Assembly: GCA_965370315.1 (NCBI GenBank)
Contig: CBDUTO010000004.1
Span: 15,630-79,629, forward strand
Origin: 1-14-2-50-31-20 sp965370315
GTDB lineage: Bacteria; Bacteroidota; Ignavibacteria; Ignavibacteriales; Melioribacteraceae
Direction of reading: 5' to 3'
Length of the DNA stretch: 64,000 nt
Shown: positions 43,247-52,620 of the stretch, piece by piece
Layout: every line of letters starts with the position of its first letter
Numbering within the stretch: the first letter of the stretch is position 1
Program-made: the position numbers and the translations under genes
The notes under the pieces: generated by a model
What the model was told of the DNA's origin: nothing
Database searches by the model: none
Seen by the model: the letters and a program-made list of their open reading frames with translations, nothing else

Positions 43247-45727
43247 TTATGCTACTTTCCTTTTTGTATAGAGTAAATATCCCCCACACAATATCAACAG
43301 CCAAATTAAAACATCTCCAAGCCAAACAGCTGTTACACTTGCAGAATATGTGGATGGTAAAAATTCAAAAACCAATTTATGGCTTCCAGATTCTACTTCA
43401 ACTCCACGGAGTAAGTGATTTGCTTTTTCTATTGCAATTTCTTTTTCATCCAATCTTGCAACCCAGCCATCGGAATAATAAATTTCTGATAAGATTAAAA
43501 ATTGATTTGAATTTGAGTTTACATCAAGTTCAATTTTATTTGGAGTTTTAGAGACTATTTTAATAGTTCCTTTTCCAGAGAATGTTTTTGTCTCTTCATT
43601 ACCAACAATTAAAGCCTCATTTGCAGGATTGAATGTAGATTGGTTCATCTCAAGAACAACATCCTCCTTTGTTGGTAAGGATTTTAACTCTTTCACAAAC
43701 CAAGCTTTCTCAAATGCATTTGGATTGAAGTAAAGAATTTCTTTTTTAGCATTATCTATCGCAACTGTTTGCAGAGAATCTCCATTTAATTGAGCAGAAG
43801 CAATTATATACTTTCCACCAAGCATGTTTATTACATTCCAATTAATTCTATCTGGAGTATTGGCATTATAAAGATTGTGTGCAATAATATCTTGAATCAC
43901 TTGAAGCTTTATAGCACTATATCCACTAATCAGTGGATAAAAATATGCATAGTGATTACTTGTAAAACCTTGCCCTAACAATATTGCACGATAGTTATCG
44001 TCAGCATTAGCAAGAACTTTTGTTATTGGAGTCTCTTTATATACTGACTTTTCAAGTTGCTCTAAGTTATCCAAATTAATTATTTTATGCGCTCTGTTTG
44101 ATATTGTTAAAATTTCGGCAGTTGAAATAAGAAGTAACAAAACGACAAAGACTTCTAACTTTATCTTTTTAAATAAAAATCCTATAACTATTCCAATAGC
44201 AGGAATAAGAAAGAACAACAAACTCTTTGTATCTGCCACTAGAAATTCTTGGCGAATATCTTTTATTATGTTCATTGTTTTTGCGTCATATCTACTTAAA
44301 TCTGCTGCAGTGGAGTACGCAAATGAATCACTAAAAAGAAGAGTTGCGACTGCAAAAAACAATCCGATTCCAAAAACAGAGAGAATCCATTTTATATCTT
44401 TTGGTGTATAAAGTTCGACAATCCCTTTTATCCCATATCCAGCAAGAATAAGAGTTGCAATGAATGTTATATTCAATATCATTGATGGGGCTCGGAACTT
44501 AGAGAAATAAGGAACGTAATAGAAAAATAGTTTATACAACTCGGGCAGATGTCTTCCAAAACTTAGCAGTATTGAAAGAACAACAAAGACTGCAACACCC
44601 ACAACAAATTTATCTTTTCGATAATATATAGCGCCAATAATTGCAAAGAGAAATAGAATCATTCCCATGCTTGCATAATTACCATTAAACGGTTTCTCTC
44701 CCCAATAGCCAGGCACTTGTTGTCCTTTAAGGTGAGCATATTTGTCTCCATCATATATTTCCCCTTGCAATCCACCATTGAAGCGAGGAATAAAGAAACT
44801 CATTATTTCATTTGGAGCAAACGACCACATTGTTGCGTATTCAAAACTAACACCGCCACCTTCGTTTGCAGAGTTGGCTTCTTCGCCTATCTTTACAGGG
44901 TTTCCACCACGTGTAGAATGCTCTGCATATTCATGTGTTGTAAACAACGGTTGTGCTGCAACCATAAATGTAAGAACCAATGCTATAGCAAACTTTGTAA
45001 ACAATGATACTATATCTTTAATCTTCTTATCAATTATAAGCTTTATGGTAGGATAAATATAAATGACAAATAAAATTAGAATTCCATAAAATACAATTTG
45101 AAAATGATGTGTTCTAACAAGCCACGAAAAAGCTAAGGCAAACAGTCCCGTTCCAATCCAATCTTTTTTATCGAATAAATAGCTAAAGCTCAGTATTAGC
45201 CAAGGTAATGTCATTATAGCTCTAAGTTTTGAATTATGTCCTTCTCCAATCTGTGCTTGCCAATCTGGTAAAAGTGTAAAAACAACTGCGGCAATAAGAG
45301 CGGCATACCATGGAATTTTTTTATACCGAAGCAAATAGAAAAGTCCAAGCCCACCCATAAAGAGATAGATGAATGCCCAGTACGAAATTTTGGATACAAA
45401 GTTTAAAGCAGTATCAACATGGGGTGTTTTGGGAGTAATTCTAGAATATATTGGTTCACCTCCAAAGATAGAAGGATTCCATAAAACAGTTTCACCATTT
45501 TCTTCATTCCACTCAACCCAACGATGTGTTTGCCCTATAGAGCCAAGTGAGTCATTACCAATTGGTTGTAATCCATCCAAAATCCATCCACCAAAATAGA
45601 ATAGTAATGGAAGGAGAATAATTGCTATACCAACAATGTTTTTGTATTTATTCGGAAGTGTGTTGAGAATACTAGGTTTACTCTCTGTCTTTACACTTTT
45701 CTGTTTTGCTTTCTTTATTTTGCTCAT
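43247..45727 (-). CDS. YfhO-family multi-spanning membrane protein
   Basis: The 826-residue protein has a Lys-rich cytoplasmic start, about 12 hydrophobic helices and a C-terminal beta-rich tail (about 690-800) before a last helix (WLGDVLIWLLILCGGYLLY). The first extracytoplasmic loop has RWVEWNEENGETVLWNPS and FGGEPIY, characteristic of YfhO/GT-C-type proteins, which glycosylate cell-wall polymers in Gram-positives. Its role here in surface glycan decoration is inferred from context. Confidence 0.88.
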   Translation of the reverse strand: MSKIKKAKQKSVKTESKPSILNTLPNKYKNIVGIAIILLPLLFYFGGWILDGLQPIGNDSLGSIGQTHRWVEWNEENGETVLWNPSIFGGEPIYSRITPKTPHVDTALNFVSKISYWAFIYLFMGGLGLFYLLRYKKIPWYAALIAAVVFTLLPDWQAQIGEGHNSKLRAIMTLPWLILSFSYLFDKKDWIGTGLFALAFSWLVRTHHFQIVFYGILILFVIYIYPTIKLIIDKKIKDIVSLFTKFAIALVLTFMVAAQPLFTTHEYAEHSTRGGNPVKIGEEANSANEGGGVSFEYATMWSFAPNEIMSFFIPRFNGGLQGEIYDGDKYAHLKGQQVPGYWGEKPFNGNYASMGMILFLFAIIGAIYYRKDKFVVGVAVFVVLSILLSFGRHLPELYKLFFYYVPYFSKFRAPSMILNITFIATLILAGYGIKGIVELYTPKDIKWILSVFGIGLFFAVATLLFSDSFAYSTAADLSRYDAKTMNIIKDIRQEFLVADTKSLLFFLIPAIGIVIGFLFKKIKLEVFVVLLLLISTAEILTISNRAHKIINLDNLEQLEKSVYKETPITKVLANADDNYRAILLGQGFTSNHYAYFYPLISGYSAIKLQVIQDIIAHNLYNANTPDRINWNVINMLGGKYIIASAQLNGDSLQTVAIDNAKKEILYFNPNAFEKAWFVKELKSLPTKEDVVLEMNQSTFNPANEALIVGNEETKTFSGKGTIKIVSKTPNKIELDVNSNSNQFLILSEIYYSDGWVARLDEKEIAIEKANHLLRGVEVESGSHKLVFEFLPSTYSASVTAVWLGDVLIWLLILCGGYLLYTKRKVA

Positions 45728-45741
45728 AGTCCTTGTACTTT

Positions 45742-46839
45742 TTAATCTTGTAATAATTTTTGCAAATCTGATTTACTTGGAAGATATAATTTATATTCTC
45801 TGGCAAATATTTGTTCATTATCTACTGGAAATGTAAACTCAACAACGGCTTTGTTTGTCTGCTTACAAAGTATTATTCCAATTGTTTTATTTTCTTCTTT
45901 TGTTTTTATTTTTCTATCGTAATAATTAACATACATTTGTATTTGCCCAATATCTTGGTGTGTGAGTTTACCTATTTTCAACTCAATTATTACAAAACAT
46001 TTTAACAATCTATTATAAAACACTAAGTCTATATAAAAATCAGCTCCATCAAACGAAATCCTTTTTTGGCGACTATCAAATAAAAATCCTTTTCCTAATT
46101 CCATTAAAAACTTTTCTATCTTATCAATTATAGCTTCCTCCAACTGACTTTCAGTATAGGATATTTCTTCCTTTAATTCTAAGAACTCTAAAACGTAGGG
46201 CTCTTTTAAAAATTCTACGGGATTAGAAATGCCTTTTCTTTCCTCAAGTATATTGCGGGTTTCTCTCCCTTTTTTGCTTAATGCAATTCGCTCGTACAAA
46301 GATGAGTTATACTGACGTTGCAATTCACGAACTGACCAATTATTTTCGCTAGCTTCAAATTCATAAAATTTTAGTTCGTCTTCATTTTTTATTCTCATCA
46401 AAATAATATAGTGAGTCCATGATAATCTCAATTCCGAAATCACTGATTTCGAAATTTCATCCCTCTCCATTTTTGATATCGAAATCACTGATTTCGCTTT
46501 TGGTGTTTCAAGCGATTGTTTCTGTAACATCATTTTTAAAACTTGCTTAGAAAAAAACAAATAGAATTTGCGCATTAATTCCAAATTTCTCTCAGTAAAA
46601 CCTCTTCCAAATTCTTTGGTTAATTTTTTTGAAAGCTCTCCTAATGTACCCAAAGCATATTCTGCTCGTTTTTTCCCTTTCTGTTCATTTTCAACTATGT
46701 ACAAACCTATTTGATAATAAGTAAATAATAATGTCCTGTTTATATTTTCAGTTATACTCTTACGAGAACTATCAATTAATTCCTTAATACTTTCAAATAA
46801 AACATCATTTGTTACAATACTATTTTTCACTTTACTCAT
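45742..46839 (-). CDS. DUF1016 (YhcG) PD-(D/E)XK nuclease-domain protein
   Basis: The 365-residue protein has the YhcG N-terminal domain (about 10-190; YYQIGLYIVENEQKGKKRAEYG-like segment, LSWTHYIILMRIKN, NWSVRELQRQYNSSLYERI) and a C-terminal PD-(D/E)XK nuclease-like domain (FYIDLVFYNRLLKCFVIIEL, IGQIQMYVNYYDRKI). Such genes travel with restriction systems and mobile elements. Here it interrupts the glycan cluster. Two identical 17-bp palindromes lie inside the gene and encode the duplicated peptide KSVIS. Confidence 0.88.
   Translation of the reverse strand: MSKVKNSIVTNDVLFESIKELIDSSRKSITENINRTLLFTYYQIGLYIVENEQKGKKRAEYALGTLGELSKKLTKEFGRGFTERNLELMRKFYLFFSKQVLKMMLQKQSLETPKAKSVISISKMERDEISKSVISELRLSWTHYIILMRIKNEDELKFYEFEASENNWSVRELQRQYNSSLYERIALSKKGRETRNILEERKGISNPVEFLKEPYVLEFLELKEEISYTESQLEEAIIDKIEKFLMELGKGFLFDSRQKRISFDGADFYIDLVFYNRLLKCFVIIELKIGKLTHQDIGQIQMYVNYYDRKIKTKEENKTIGIILCKQTNKAVVEFTFPVDNEQIFAREYKLYLPSKSDLQKLLQD
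46435..46496. repeat. Two identical 17-bp palindromes within the DUF1016 gene
   Basis: CGAAATCACTGATTTCG occurs at 46435-46451 and 46480-46496; each copy is a perfect palindrome around one C. They are in the same reading frame (45 bp apart) and duplicate the residues KSVIS. A repeat tolerated inside the coding sequence suggests insertion or expansion of a dispersed palindrome. Confidence 0.8.
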
Positions 46840-46871
46840 AGCTCGTATTTTTATTTTTAAACAATATCATA

Positions 46872-47918
46872 TTAGTAATTTACTAAAGCATCTATAATCT
46901 TTTTACCCGCATTTCCATTACCATAATATTTTTTTTGGTCGTCAAATTGATCTACACTAATTTTATCTAAAATTAACTGAGCATTTGCTCCAACAATAAA
47001 ATTCCAATTACCATTTAATGTCTCGATCCATTCTGTTTCATCTCTCATTGTTATGCATGGTTTCTTCATGAAGTATGCCTCTTTTTGCAAGCCACCACTA
47101 TCTGTAAGAACTTTGGAACTGTTTTTTAATAACAATATCATTTCAAGATAACTAACTGGATCTATAATTTTAACATTGTTATTAAACTTAATACCATCAA
47201 GTTTTGATTTTGTTCTTGGGTGCAATGGCAACACAACTGGTTTATCCATTTCTGAAAATGCTGAAAATATGTTTTGTAATCTCTCTTTATCATCGGTGTT
47301 TTCAGCACGATGGACTGTTGCCAAATTATATTCTCTTTCAGTAGTAATATATTCAATCGAATACTTTTCTTCTGCCATTTTTTGATAGAACAGAATTGAA
47401 TCGAACATTACATCACCAGTAAAGATTGAATTCATAGAAAGATTTTCCTTTTCCAGTAATTGCATAGCATTTTGCGATGGAGCAAGAAGTAAATCCGAAA
47501 TTCTATCTGTAGTTATTCTATTTATCTCTTCTGGCATAAGTTTATTAAAACTACGCAAACCAGCCTCAACGTGAGCAATTTTAATATGCAATTTTGTAGC
47601 TGCTAACGCCCCTGCTATTGTGGAGTTTGTATCACCATAAACTAGTACCCAATCTGGATTTTCTTTAATCATAATTTGCTCAGTCTTTTCCAGCATAGCA
47701 GCTGTTTGAGCCCCATGTAATCCTGAACCAACTTCTAAATTATAATTAGGATGCGGAATCTCTAGTTCATCAAAAAATATTTTTGACATATTCTCATCAT
47801 AATGTTGGCCAGTGTGAACTATCACATCCTCAATTCCATCTCTCTTCTGAATCTCTTTGCTAATTACTGCGGCTTTTATAAACTGTGGTCTTGCGCCAAT
47901 TATTGATACTATTTTCAT
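46872..47918 (-). CDS. wecB: UDP-N-acetylglucosamine 2-epimerase (non-hydrolysing)
   Basis: From ATG 47918 (KIVSIIGARPQFIKAAV) the enzyme has 348 residues; the 19 residues upstream in frame are encoded by a simple GAGATT-type repeat and are doubtful. It interconverts UDP-GlcNAc and UDP-ManNAc. Motifs: VHTGQHYDENMS, VYGDTNSTIAGALAA, HVEAGLRSFNKLMPEEINR and LTDSGGLQKEAYFMKKP. It supplies an activated sugar for the surrounding glycosyltransferases. Confidence 0.94.
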   Translation of the reverse strand: MKIVSIIGARPQFIKAAVISKEIQKRDGIEDVIVHTGQHYDENMSKIFFDELEIPHPNYNLEVGSGLHGAQTAAMLEKTEQIMIKENPDWVLVYGDTNSTIAGALAATKLHIKIAHVEAGLRSFNKLMPEEINRITTDRISDLLLAPSQNAMQLLEKENLSMNSIFTGDVMFDSILFYQKMAEEKYSIEYITTEREYNLATVHRAENTDDKERLQNIFSAFSEMDKPVVLPLHPRTKSKLDGIKFNNNVKIIDPVSYLEMILLLKNSSKVLTDSGGLQKEAYFMKKPCITMRDETEWIETLNGNWNFIVGANAQLILDKISVDQFDDQKKYYGNGNAGKKIIDALVNY

Positions 47919-48049
47919 GTTTAGATTTTTAGATGTGAGATTTAAGATATGAGATTGAGAAACACTCTTAATCATAATCTTAATTCTTAATCTTACTCCT
48001 TTTTAAAATACTAATTCGTTATTTCTCTCAGCAGTGATGAGAGGTTTTA

Positions 48050-49342
48050 TTATTGACAGACTTTATCAAAAACTTCAGCAAGTTTTTTTGTTAAATTTTT
48101 CCGAGAGAATTGTTCTGCTTCAAATGTGTATGAAGAGTTATTCGCTTTCCAACTTTCATACATCTCTTTTAATAATCTGTATGCACCATCATTGTCTTTA
48201 TAGTCAACCATGCCTCCAGAATTTGACTGCTTGATAAACTCATTTGCATCACCATTTACAGGGCCAATTGCAAAGATAGGTTTTTTGCTTCCCATATATT
48301 CAAAGAGTTTGCCAGTTAAAAAGCCTTTATTATCTGCAACATTATCTATTACAAGTAATAGCACATCTGCATTTTGCAATATTTGTGTTGATTCATTGTG
48401 TGGAACAAATCCTTTTAAATCAGCAATATCTGACAAATTGTGTTTCTCAATTTCATTCATAAATTCGGAGCAATATCTTCCAGCAAAACATAACCTTATA
48501 TTTTTTATTCCATCACCATTTGTTAATTTATTTAAAGCTGAAAATAAAACATATGGGACTCTATCTTTTGAGATTGATCCAGTATAAGCAATTGTAAAGT
48601 TATCGTTTTTTGCTTTTTTAGAATCTTCAAAATCAGATTCGTCAAATCCATTTGGGATTAAATGAAACTTTTGTTCTGACACTTTACTTTTAAATAGCCT
48701 TATCATATCGTTGCTTATTGTTACAACTCCATCAGCATTGGAAAACACTTTGCTCTCTAGTGATGAGTCTATTTTTCGAGTAATCCAATTGCGCTTAACA
48801 TTTTGATAATAAACTATCTCCATCCCAGGATCACGGAAATCGGCTATCCATTTAACTCCAGTTCTTTTGGAGAGTGTTTGTCCAACAAGAGAAACAGTTT
48901 GCGGCGGTGATGTTGTAAAGATTAAATCAATATTTTCTTCTTCTATTATCTTTAATCCTTTTTCAACTGCATATTTTTTCCAACCTATTTTTGCGTCTGG
49001 AATAAAAATATTTAAGCGCACCCATTGTGCCAACTTATCCTTTAACGATCCATTTTCTTTATTTAGTAAAATATCATTAGGAATTTTTGAATCAGACTTT
49101 TTTCCAGTGAGTTTTTTATAAAGTTCAAATGGTTCTAATGATTTGGTTTTATAAACTTTTGTTCCTTCTGAAATATCTTTAAATAGCGATGTATCATCAA
49201 CAGGGCTATCTGGATTTTCAACAGTTAGAACAATTGGTTCCCATCCAAACTGTGGAAGGTACTTAACAAACTTTAAAGCTCGCTGAACTCCAGCTCCACC
49301 AGCGGGTGGCCAATAATATGTAATTATTAATACTTTTTTCAT
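48050..49342 (-). CDS. Glycosyltransferase, GT4-like
   Basis: The 430-residue GT-B protein starts KKVLIITYYWPPAGGAGVQR, a common opening of exopolysaccharide glycosyltransferases. The C-terminal donor domain shows IAYTGSISKDRVPYVL, LKGFVPHNESTQILQNADVLLL and KLFEYMGSKKPIFAIGP. Acceptor and donor sugars are unknown. It lies between wecB and the GxxExxY insertion. Confidence 0.88.
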   Translation of the reverse strand: MKKVLIITYYWPPAGGAGVQRALKFVKYLPQFGWEPIVLTVENPDSPVDDTSLFKDISEGTKVYKTKSLEPFELYKKLTGKKSDSKIPNDILLNKENGSLKDKLAQWVRLNIFIPDAKIGWKKYAVEKGLKIIEEENIDLIFTTSPPQTVSLVGQTLSKRTGVKWIADFRDPGMEIVYYQNVKRNWITRKIDSSLESKVFSNADGVVTISNDMIRLFKSKVSEQKFHLIPNGFDESDFEDSKKAKNDNFTIAYTGSISKDRVPYVLFSALNKLTNGDGIKNIRLCFAGRYCSEFMNEIEKHNLSDIADLKGFVPHNESTQILQNADVLLLVIDNVADNKGFLTGKLFEYMGSKKPIFAIGPVNGDANEFIKQSNSGGMVDYKDNDGAYRLLKEMYESWKANNSSYTFEAEQFSRKNLTKKLAEVFDKVCQ

Positions 49343-49352
49343 AATTTAAGAA

Positions 49353-49380
49353 AACCGCAACGGCGGAGAGACGCAAAGAA
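49353..49380. repeat. Left direct repeat flanking the GxxExxY gene
   Basis: AACCGCAACGGCGGAGAGAC followed by GCAAAGAA. The right copy (49802-49830) starts AACCGCAAAG and ends GGACGCAAAGGAA in the same orientation, 449 bp away. The pair brackets the GxxExxY gene exactly. Confidence 0.6.
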
Positions 49381-49382
49381 TA

Positions 49383-49769
49383 TTAAAACTTATTAACAAA
49401 TCTGTGAAATCCTTGTTTTAGTAATGATACGTTGAAATTAATTAAAAAGCCTAATCTTTTATCTGCTAATTTTAGATAAGAAATAATTTGAGCTTCATGT
49501 ACTGGAAGAATTTTTTCTACCGTTTTTAATTCTAAAATTATTTCATTTTCTACTAAAACATCTATTCTAAACTCTTTATTTAGTTTCCTTCCTTTATAAA
49601 TCAATGGCAACTCAACTTGGCTAGTTGCATTTATATTTCGAAATTTTAATTCTTCAATTAAACAAATTTCATAAACGGATTCCAAAAGTCCCGGACCCAT
49701 TTCTTTATGAACTTGAATTGAAGCATCCAAAATTTCTTTCGATAATCTATTCAATTCTACATTTGTCAT
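49383..49769 (-). CDS. GxxExxY protein
   Basis: The 128-residue protein contains the name-giving motif GPGLLESVYE, followed by CLIEELKFRNI, the FRIDVLVENEIILELKTVE acidic-Lys core (PD-(D/E)XK-like) and HEAQIISYLKLADKRLGFLINF. These small nuclease-fold proteins occur patchily and are of unknown role. It interrupts the glycosyltransferase series and is flanked by direct repeats, which suggests a separately mobile unit. Confidence 0.88.
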   Translation of the reverse strand: MTNVELNRLSKEILDASIQVHKEMGPGLLESVYEICLIEELKFRNINATSQVELPLIYKGRKLNKEFRIDVLVENEIILELKTVEKILPVHEAQIISYLKLADKRLGFLINFNVSLLKQGFHRFVNKF

Positions 49770-49801
49770 TTTTCTATCAAATAATTACTAATTACTTTTT
49801 G

Positions 49802-49858
49802 AACCGCAAAGTCAAATGGACGCAAAGGAAATATTTACATAATTCTTTGCGGTTTTCT
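49802..49858. repeat. Right flank repeat of the GxxExxY gene plus an inverted copy
   Basis: AACCGCAAAGTCAAATGGAC then GCAAAGGAA (49802-49830) is the direct-repeat partner of 49353-49380. ATTCTTTGCGGTTTTCTT (49841-49858) is an inverted partial copy, so a CCGCAAAG/CTTTGCGG hairpin can also form. Confidence 0.6.
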
Positions 49859-49862
49859 TTCT

Positions 49863-50990
49863 TTATTCTTCTATTAACTCAACCATTCCCTTTACGAACT
49901 CACTCCACGAAAATTTTTCTGCATCATTCTTAATATTCTCCACAAATTCTGCTTCTTTATTTTCATTGTAGTACATAAATATTGCTTCTGCTAATTCTTC
50001 TGGATTTTCTGGTTCAACTAAGTATCCAGTTTTACCATTATCAATCACTTCTGGTAATCCACCAACTTTTGTTGATATCATTGGTTTATCAAAATTATTT
50101 GCTATCTGAACTATTCCACTTTGTGTTGCCGATTTATAAGGTAGCACGACAACATCACATGCAGAAAAATAATACTTAACATCATTTTGAGGAATAAAGT
50201 TTTTGTAATACTTTACAATGCTTTTCAATCCGAGTTCTTTGGTTAAAGCAGTTGTTTCTTCTTCGTTGGAATAGAATTCTCCAGCAACGATAAGTGTGAA
50301 ATCCATTTTCTCTTTAATAATTGCAATTGCTTTTAGTAGAACATCTAATCCTTTGTAGTCTCTAATAAAACCGAAGAAGAGCATAACTTTTTCTTCTTTA
50401 ATGTTTAACCATTCTTTTGCTACATCTTTATCGATAGGTTTTCCAAAATTTGAATAGACTGGATGAAAAAGAAGTTTCTCTTTTGCTTCTGGATAGAGGG
50501 AAAGTAAATCTGTTTGAACGCTCTTTGATAGAGTAATAAAATAATCGACAGAATTAAAAAAGTACTTTGTTAAAAATTTATCTCCCGGCTTTTTTTCGTG
50601 AGGAATTATATTATGAGAAATAACCGCTATTTTTGTTTTTCCATTTTTTCTAACAATTCTTGCAATAGTACCATAAATAGGGGCGAAGAATGGCATCCAA
50701 TGTTTAATTAATAATAAATCTGGTGCTTCCTGTTTTATTCTTCTACCAATTTTAATCCAATTAATTGGATTAATAGAATCTAGTTCAACTTTAGTGAGAA
50801 TTTTTTCAACATCATCACCAGTCTCTAGTTGGGTTTTCCCTGGAAACAGAAAGGAAGGGTATTGTCTCTTAAAAGTAATTACTTCTACTTCAAATATTTT
50901 AATTAACTCTTTATAAAGAAGTCCAGCAAAATGTGCTATACCCCCACGCAAAGGATATGCGGCGGATAGAATAGTAATTTTTTTCATCAT
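49863..50990 (-). CDS. Glycosyltransferase family 4 protein
   Basis: The 375-residue GT-B enzyme has ITILSAAYPLRGGIAHFAG at the start, LLIKHWMPFFAPIYG in the acceptor domain, and MLFFGFIRDYKGLDVLL, YFSACDVVVLPYKSATQSGI and KVGGLPEVIDNGKTGYLVEP in the donor domain. The last resembles the EX7E region of retaining transferases. It follows the GT2 gene by 10 bp, probably one operon. Confidence 0.9.
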   Translation of the reverse strand: MMKKITILSAAYPLRGGIAHFAGLLYKELIKIFEVEVITFKRQYPSFLFPGKTQLETGDDVEKILTKVELDSINPINWIKIGRRIKQEAPDLLLIKHWMPFFAPIYGTIARIVRKNGKTKIAVISHNIIPHEKKPGDKFLTKYFFNSVDYFITLSKSVQTDLLSLYPEAKEKLLFHPVYSNFGKPIDKDVAKEWLNIKEEKVMLFFGFIRDYKGLDVLLKAIAIIKEKMDFTLIVAGEFYSNEEETTALTKELGLKSIVKYYKNFIPQNDVKYYFSACDVVVLPYKSATQSGIVQIANNFDKPMISTKVGGLPEVIDNGKTGYLVEPENPEELAEAIFMYYNENKEAEFVENIKNDAEKFSWSEFVKGMVELIEE

Positions 50991-51000
50991 TCAATTATGT

Positions 51001-52128
51001 TTACTTCATATCTTTTATGCTATACTCATCATCATCATGATTGTTATGAGCCATAAATTCACCAAGTAATCCAACAGAAAAGAACTGAACACCAACAACA
51101 ATTAATAGCATACCTAGAGCCAGCAAAGGTCTGTTACTAAGTGGTGTATTATTAATGAACCAATCGTAAGAGAGATAAGCAGTAATTAAGAATCCAATAA
51201 AAAATGAAACTGCTCCCATAAATCCAAATAAATGCATCGGACGTCTAATGTAACGCAGTGTAAAGGTAACAGAAATTAAATCGATAAAACCTTTGAAGAA
51301 TCTTGAGATCCCAAATTTAGTAACTCCATATTTTCTTGGATGATGGCGAACAACAGTCTCCGTAACTTTAAACCCTTTCCATCCAGCAAGAACGGGGATA
51401 TAACGATGCAACTCACCATATAAATCAACATTTTTTACTGTCTCATTTCTGTATCCTTTTAATCCACAATTGAAATCATGAATTTTAATTCCACTAAATA
51501 GACGAGTCATATAATTAAAGAATTTTGATGAGTGCTTCTTGATAAATGGATCGTGACGAACTTTCTTCCAACCAGAAACTAAATCATAACCTTCATCAAG
51601 TTTTGCCAACAAGTTTGGAATTTCTGCTGGATCATCCTGTAAGTCAGCATCCATTGTAATTACTGCATCTCCAGTAACAGCTTTAAAACCAAGTTGTAAC
51701 GCAGCTGACTTTCCATAATTTTTTCTAAAACTAATAAATCGAATTTTAGGATTAGTTTTAGCAAACTCTTTTATTATTGAAAGAGAATTATCCGTGCTTC
51801 CATCATCAACAAAGAATATTTCGTAATCAATTGAAATACCTTTTAATGCATCTTTAATCTCTGCCAACAAAGGTTTAAGAGATTCCTCTTCATTATAAAG
51901 TGGAATTAAAACTGAGACTTTCTTAAATGAGAATTTTTTAAGATTTCCTCTGTTCTTATCATAATATTTTCTCGGTCTCTTATAATATTTTTTTCTTGGA
52001 GCCTGAGATTTATCATCAGTATTTTTAATTCCAGAATTATTTTCATTCACTTCTGGTTTGTTTTTAGGTGCATTCTCTTTAGGTGAGTTTGTTTTTGCAC
52101 TATCACTCATATTGCTTTCGTTTGTCAC
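51001..52128 (-). CDS. Family 2 glycosyltransferase (polyprenyl-phosphate type) with basic N-terminal tail
   Basis: The 375-residue protein starts with about 65 low-complexity Asn/Lys/Arg-rich residues (KKYYKRPRKYYDKNRG), then a GT2 domain: VSVLIPLYNEEESL, FFVDDGSTDNS, ITMDADLQDDP and GLKGYRNETVKN. Two hydrophobic helices near the C-terminus (LFGFMGAVSFFIGFLITAYL and LALGMLLIVVGVQFF) are as in dolichyl/undecaprenyl-phosphate sugar synthases. It probably makes a lipid-linked sugar. It is the most upstream gene of the cluster. Confidence 0.92.
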   Translation of the reverse strand: MTNESNMSDSAKTNSPKENAPKNKPEVNENNSGIKNTDDKSQAPRKKYYKRPRKYYDKNRGNLKKFSFKKVSVLIPLYNEEESLKPLLAEIKDALKGISIDYEIFFVDDGSTDNSLSIIKEFAKTNPKIRFISFRKNYGKSAALQLGFKAVTGDAVITMDADLQDDPAEIPNLLAKLDEGYDLVSGWKKVRHDPFIKKHSSKFFNYMTRLFSGIKIHDFNCGLKGYRNETVKNVDLYGELHRYIPVLAGWKGFKVTETVVRHHPRKYGVTKFGISRFFKGFIDLISVTFTLRYIRRPMHLFGFMGAVSFFIGFLITAYLSYDWFINNTPLSNRPLLALGMLLIVVGVQFFSVGLLGEFMAHNNHDDDEYSIKDMK

Positions 52129-52244
52129 TTAGATTTCTTTAATTATTAATATTGAATGTTAAAATTACTCTAATATAGAACGAAAATCAATTTGAGAAAA
52201 GGTAAAACTTTTGCATATTGCTGTTAAAATTATTGAGGAAAAAT

Positions 52245-52553
52245 ATGGGTGGAATTATATATTGGGGGTTAATAAGAACAGCAATTATGATTATACTACT
52301 CTGGATTTCATATGAGTACTTTGATGAGAAGTTCTTTTGGATTATTGCAAGTATTGCAATTTACTTAATTATTATTCACCCAATTGTCTCTCAGTATAAG
52401 GACTTTGTAGCCAAGAACAAAGAAGTTATAAACAATTCCCTCTGCTCAAAGTGCAAACACTTTAATGAAACTGCTGTACTTTGTATGAAATATGATCAAC
52501 ATCCAACAAATGAATTTACACCTTGCGATGGAATAGATTGGGAGCCATTATAA
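52245..52553 (+). CDS. Small membrane protein with a four-Cys tail
   Basis: From ATG 52245, with a GAGGA site upstream, the protein has 102 residues: two hydrophobic helices (IIYWGLIRTAIMIILLWI and FFWIIASIAIYLIIIHPIV) and a cytoplasmic tail with Cys at CSKC, LCMKY and TPCDG. The four Cys suggest metal binding. It is divergent from the GT2 gene. Family unknown to me. Confidence 0.65.
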   Translation: MGGIIYWGLIRTAIMIILLWISYEYFDEKFFWIIASIAIYLIIIHPIVSQYKDFVAKNKEVINNSLCSKCKHFNETAVLCMKYDQHPTNEFTPCDGIDWEPL

Positions 52554-52620
52554 AAAGAAAGAATTAGGAAAAGGCTAAGCCTAAGAAAAATCGTTAAATC
52601 TATTGTTTAATTTTAATAAA

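Noticed and set aside
43249..45056. Plus-strand frames opposite YfhO
   Set aside because: Composition mirrors the antisense of a membrane protein gene; no start signals.
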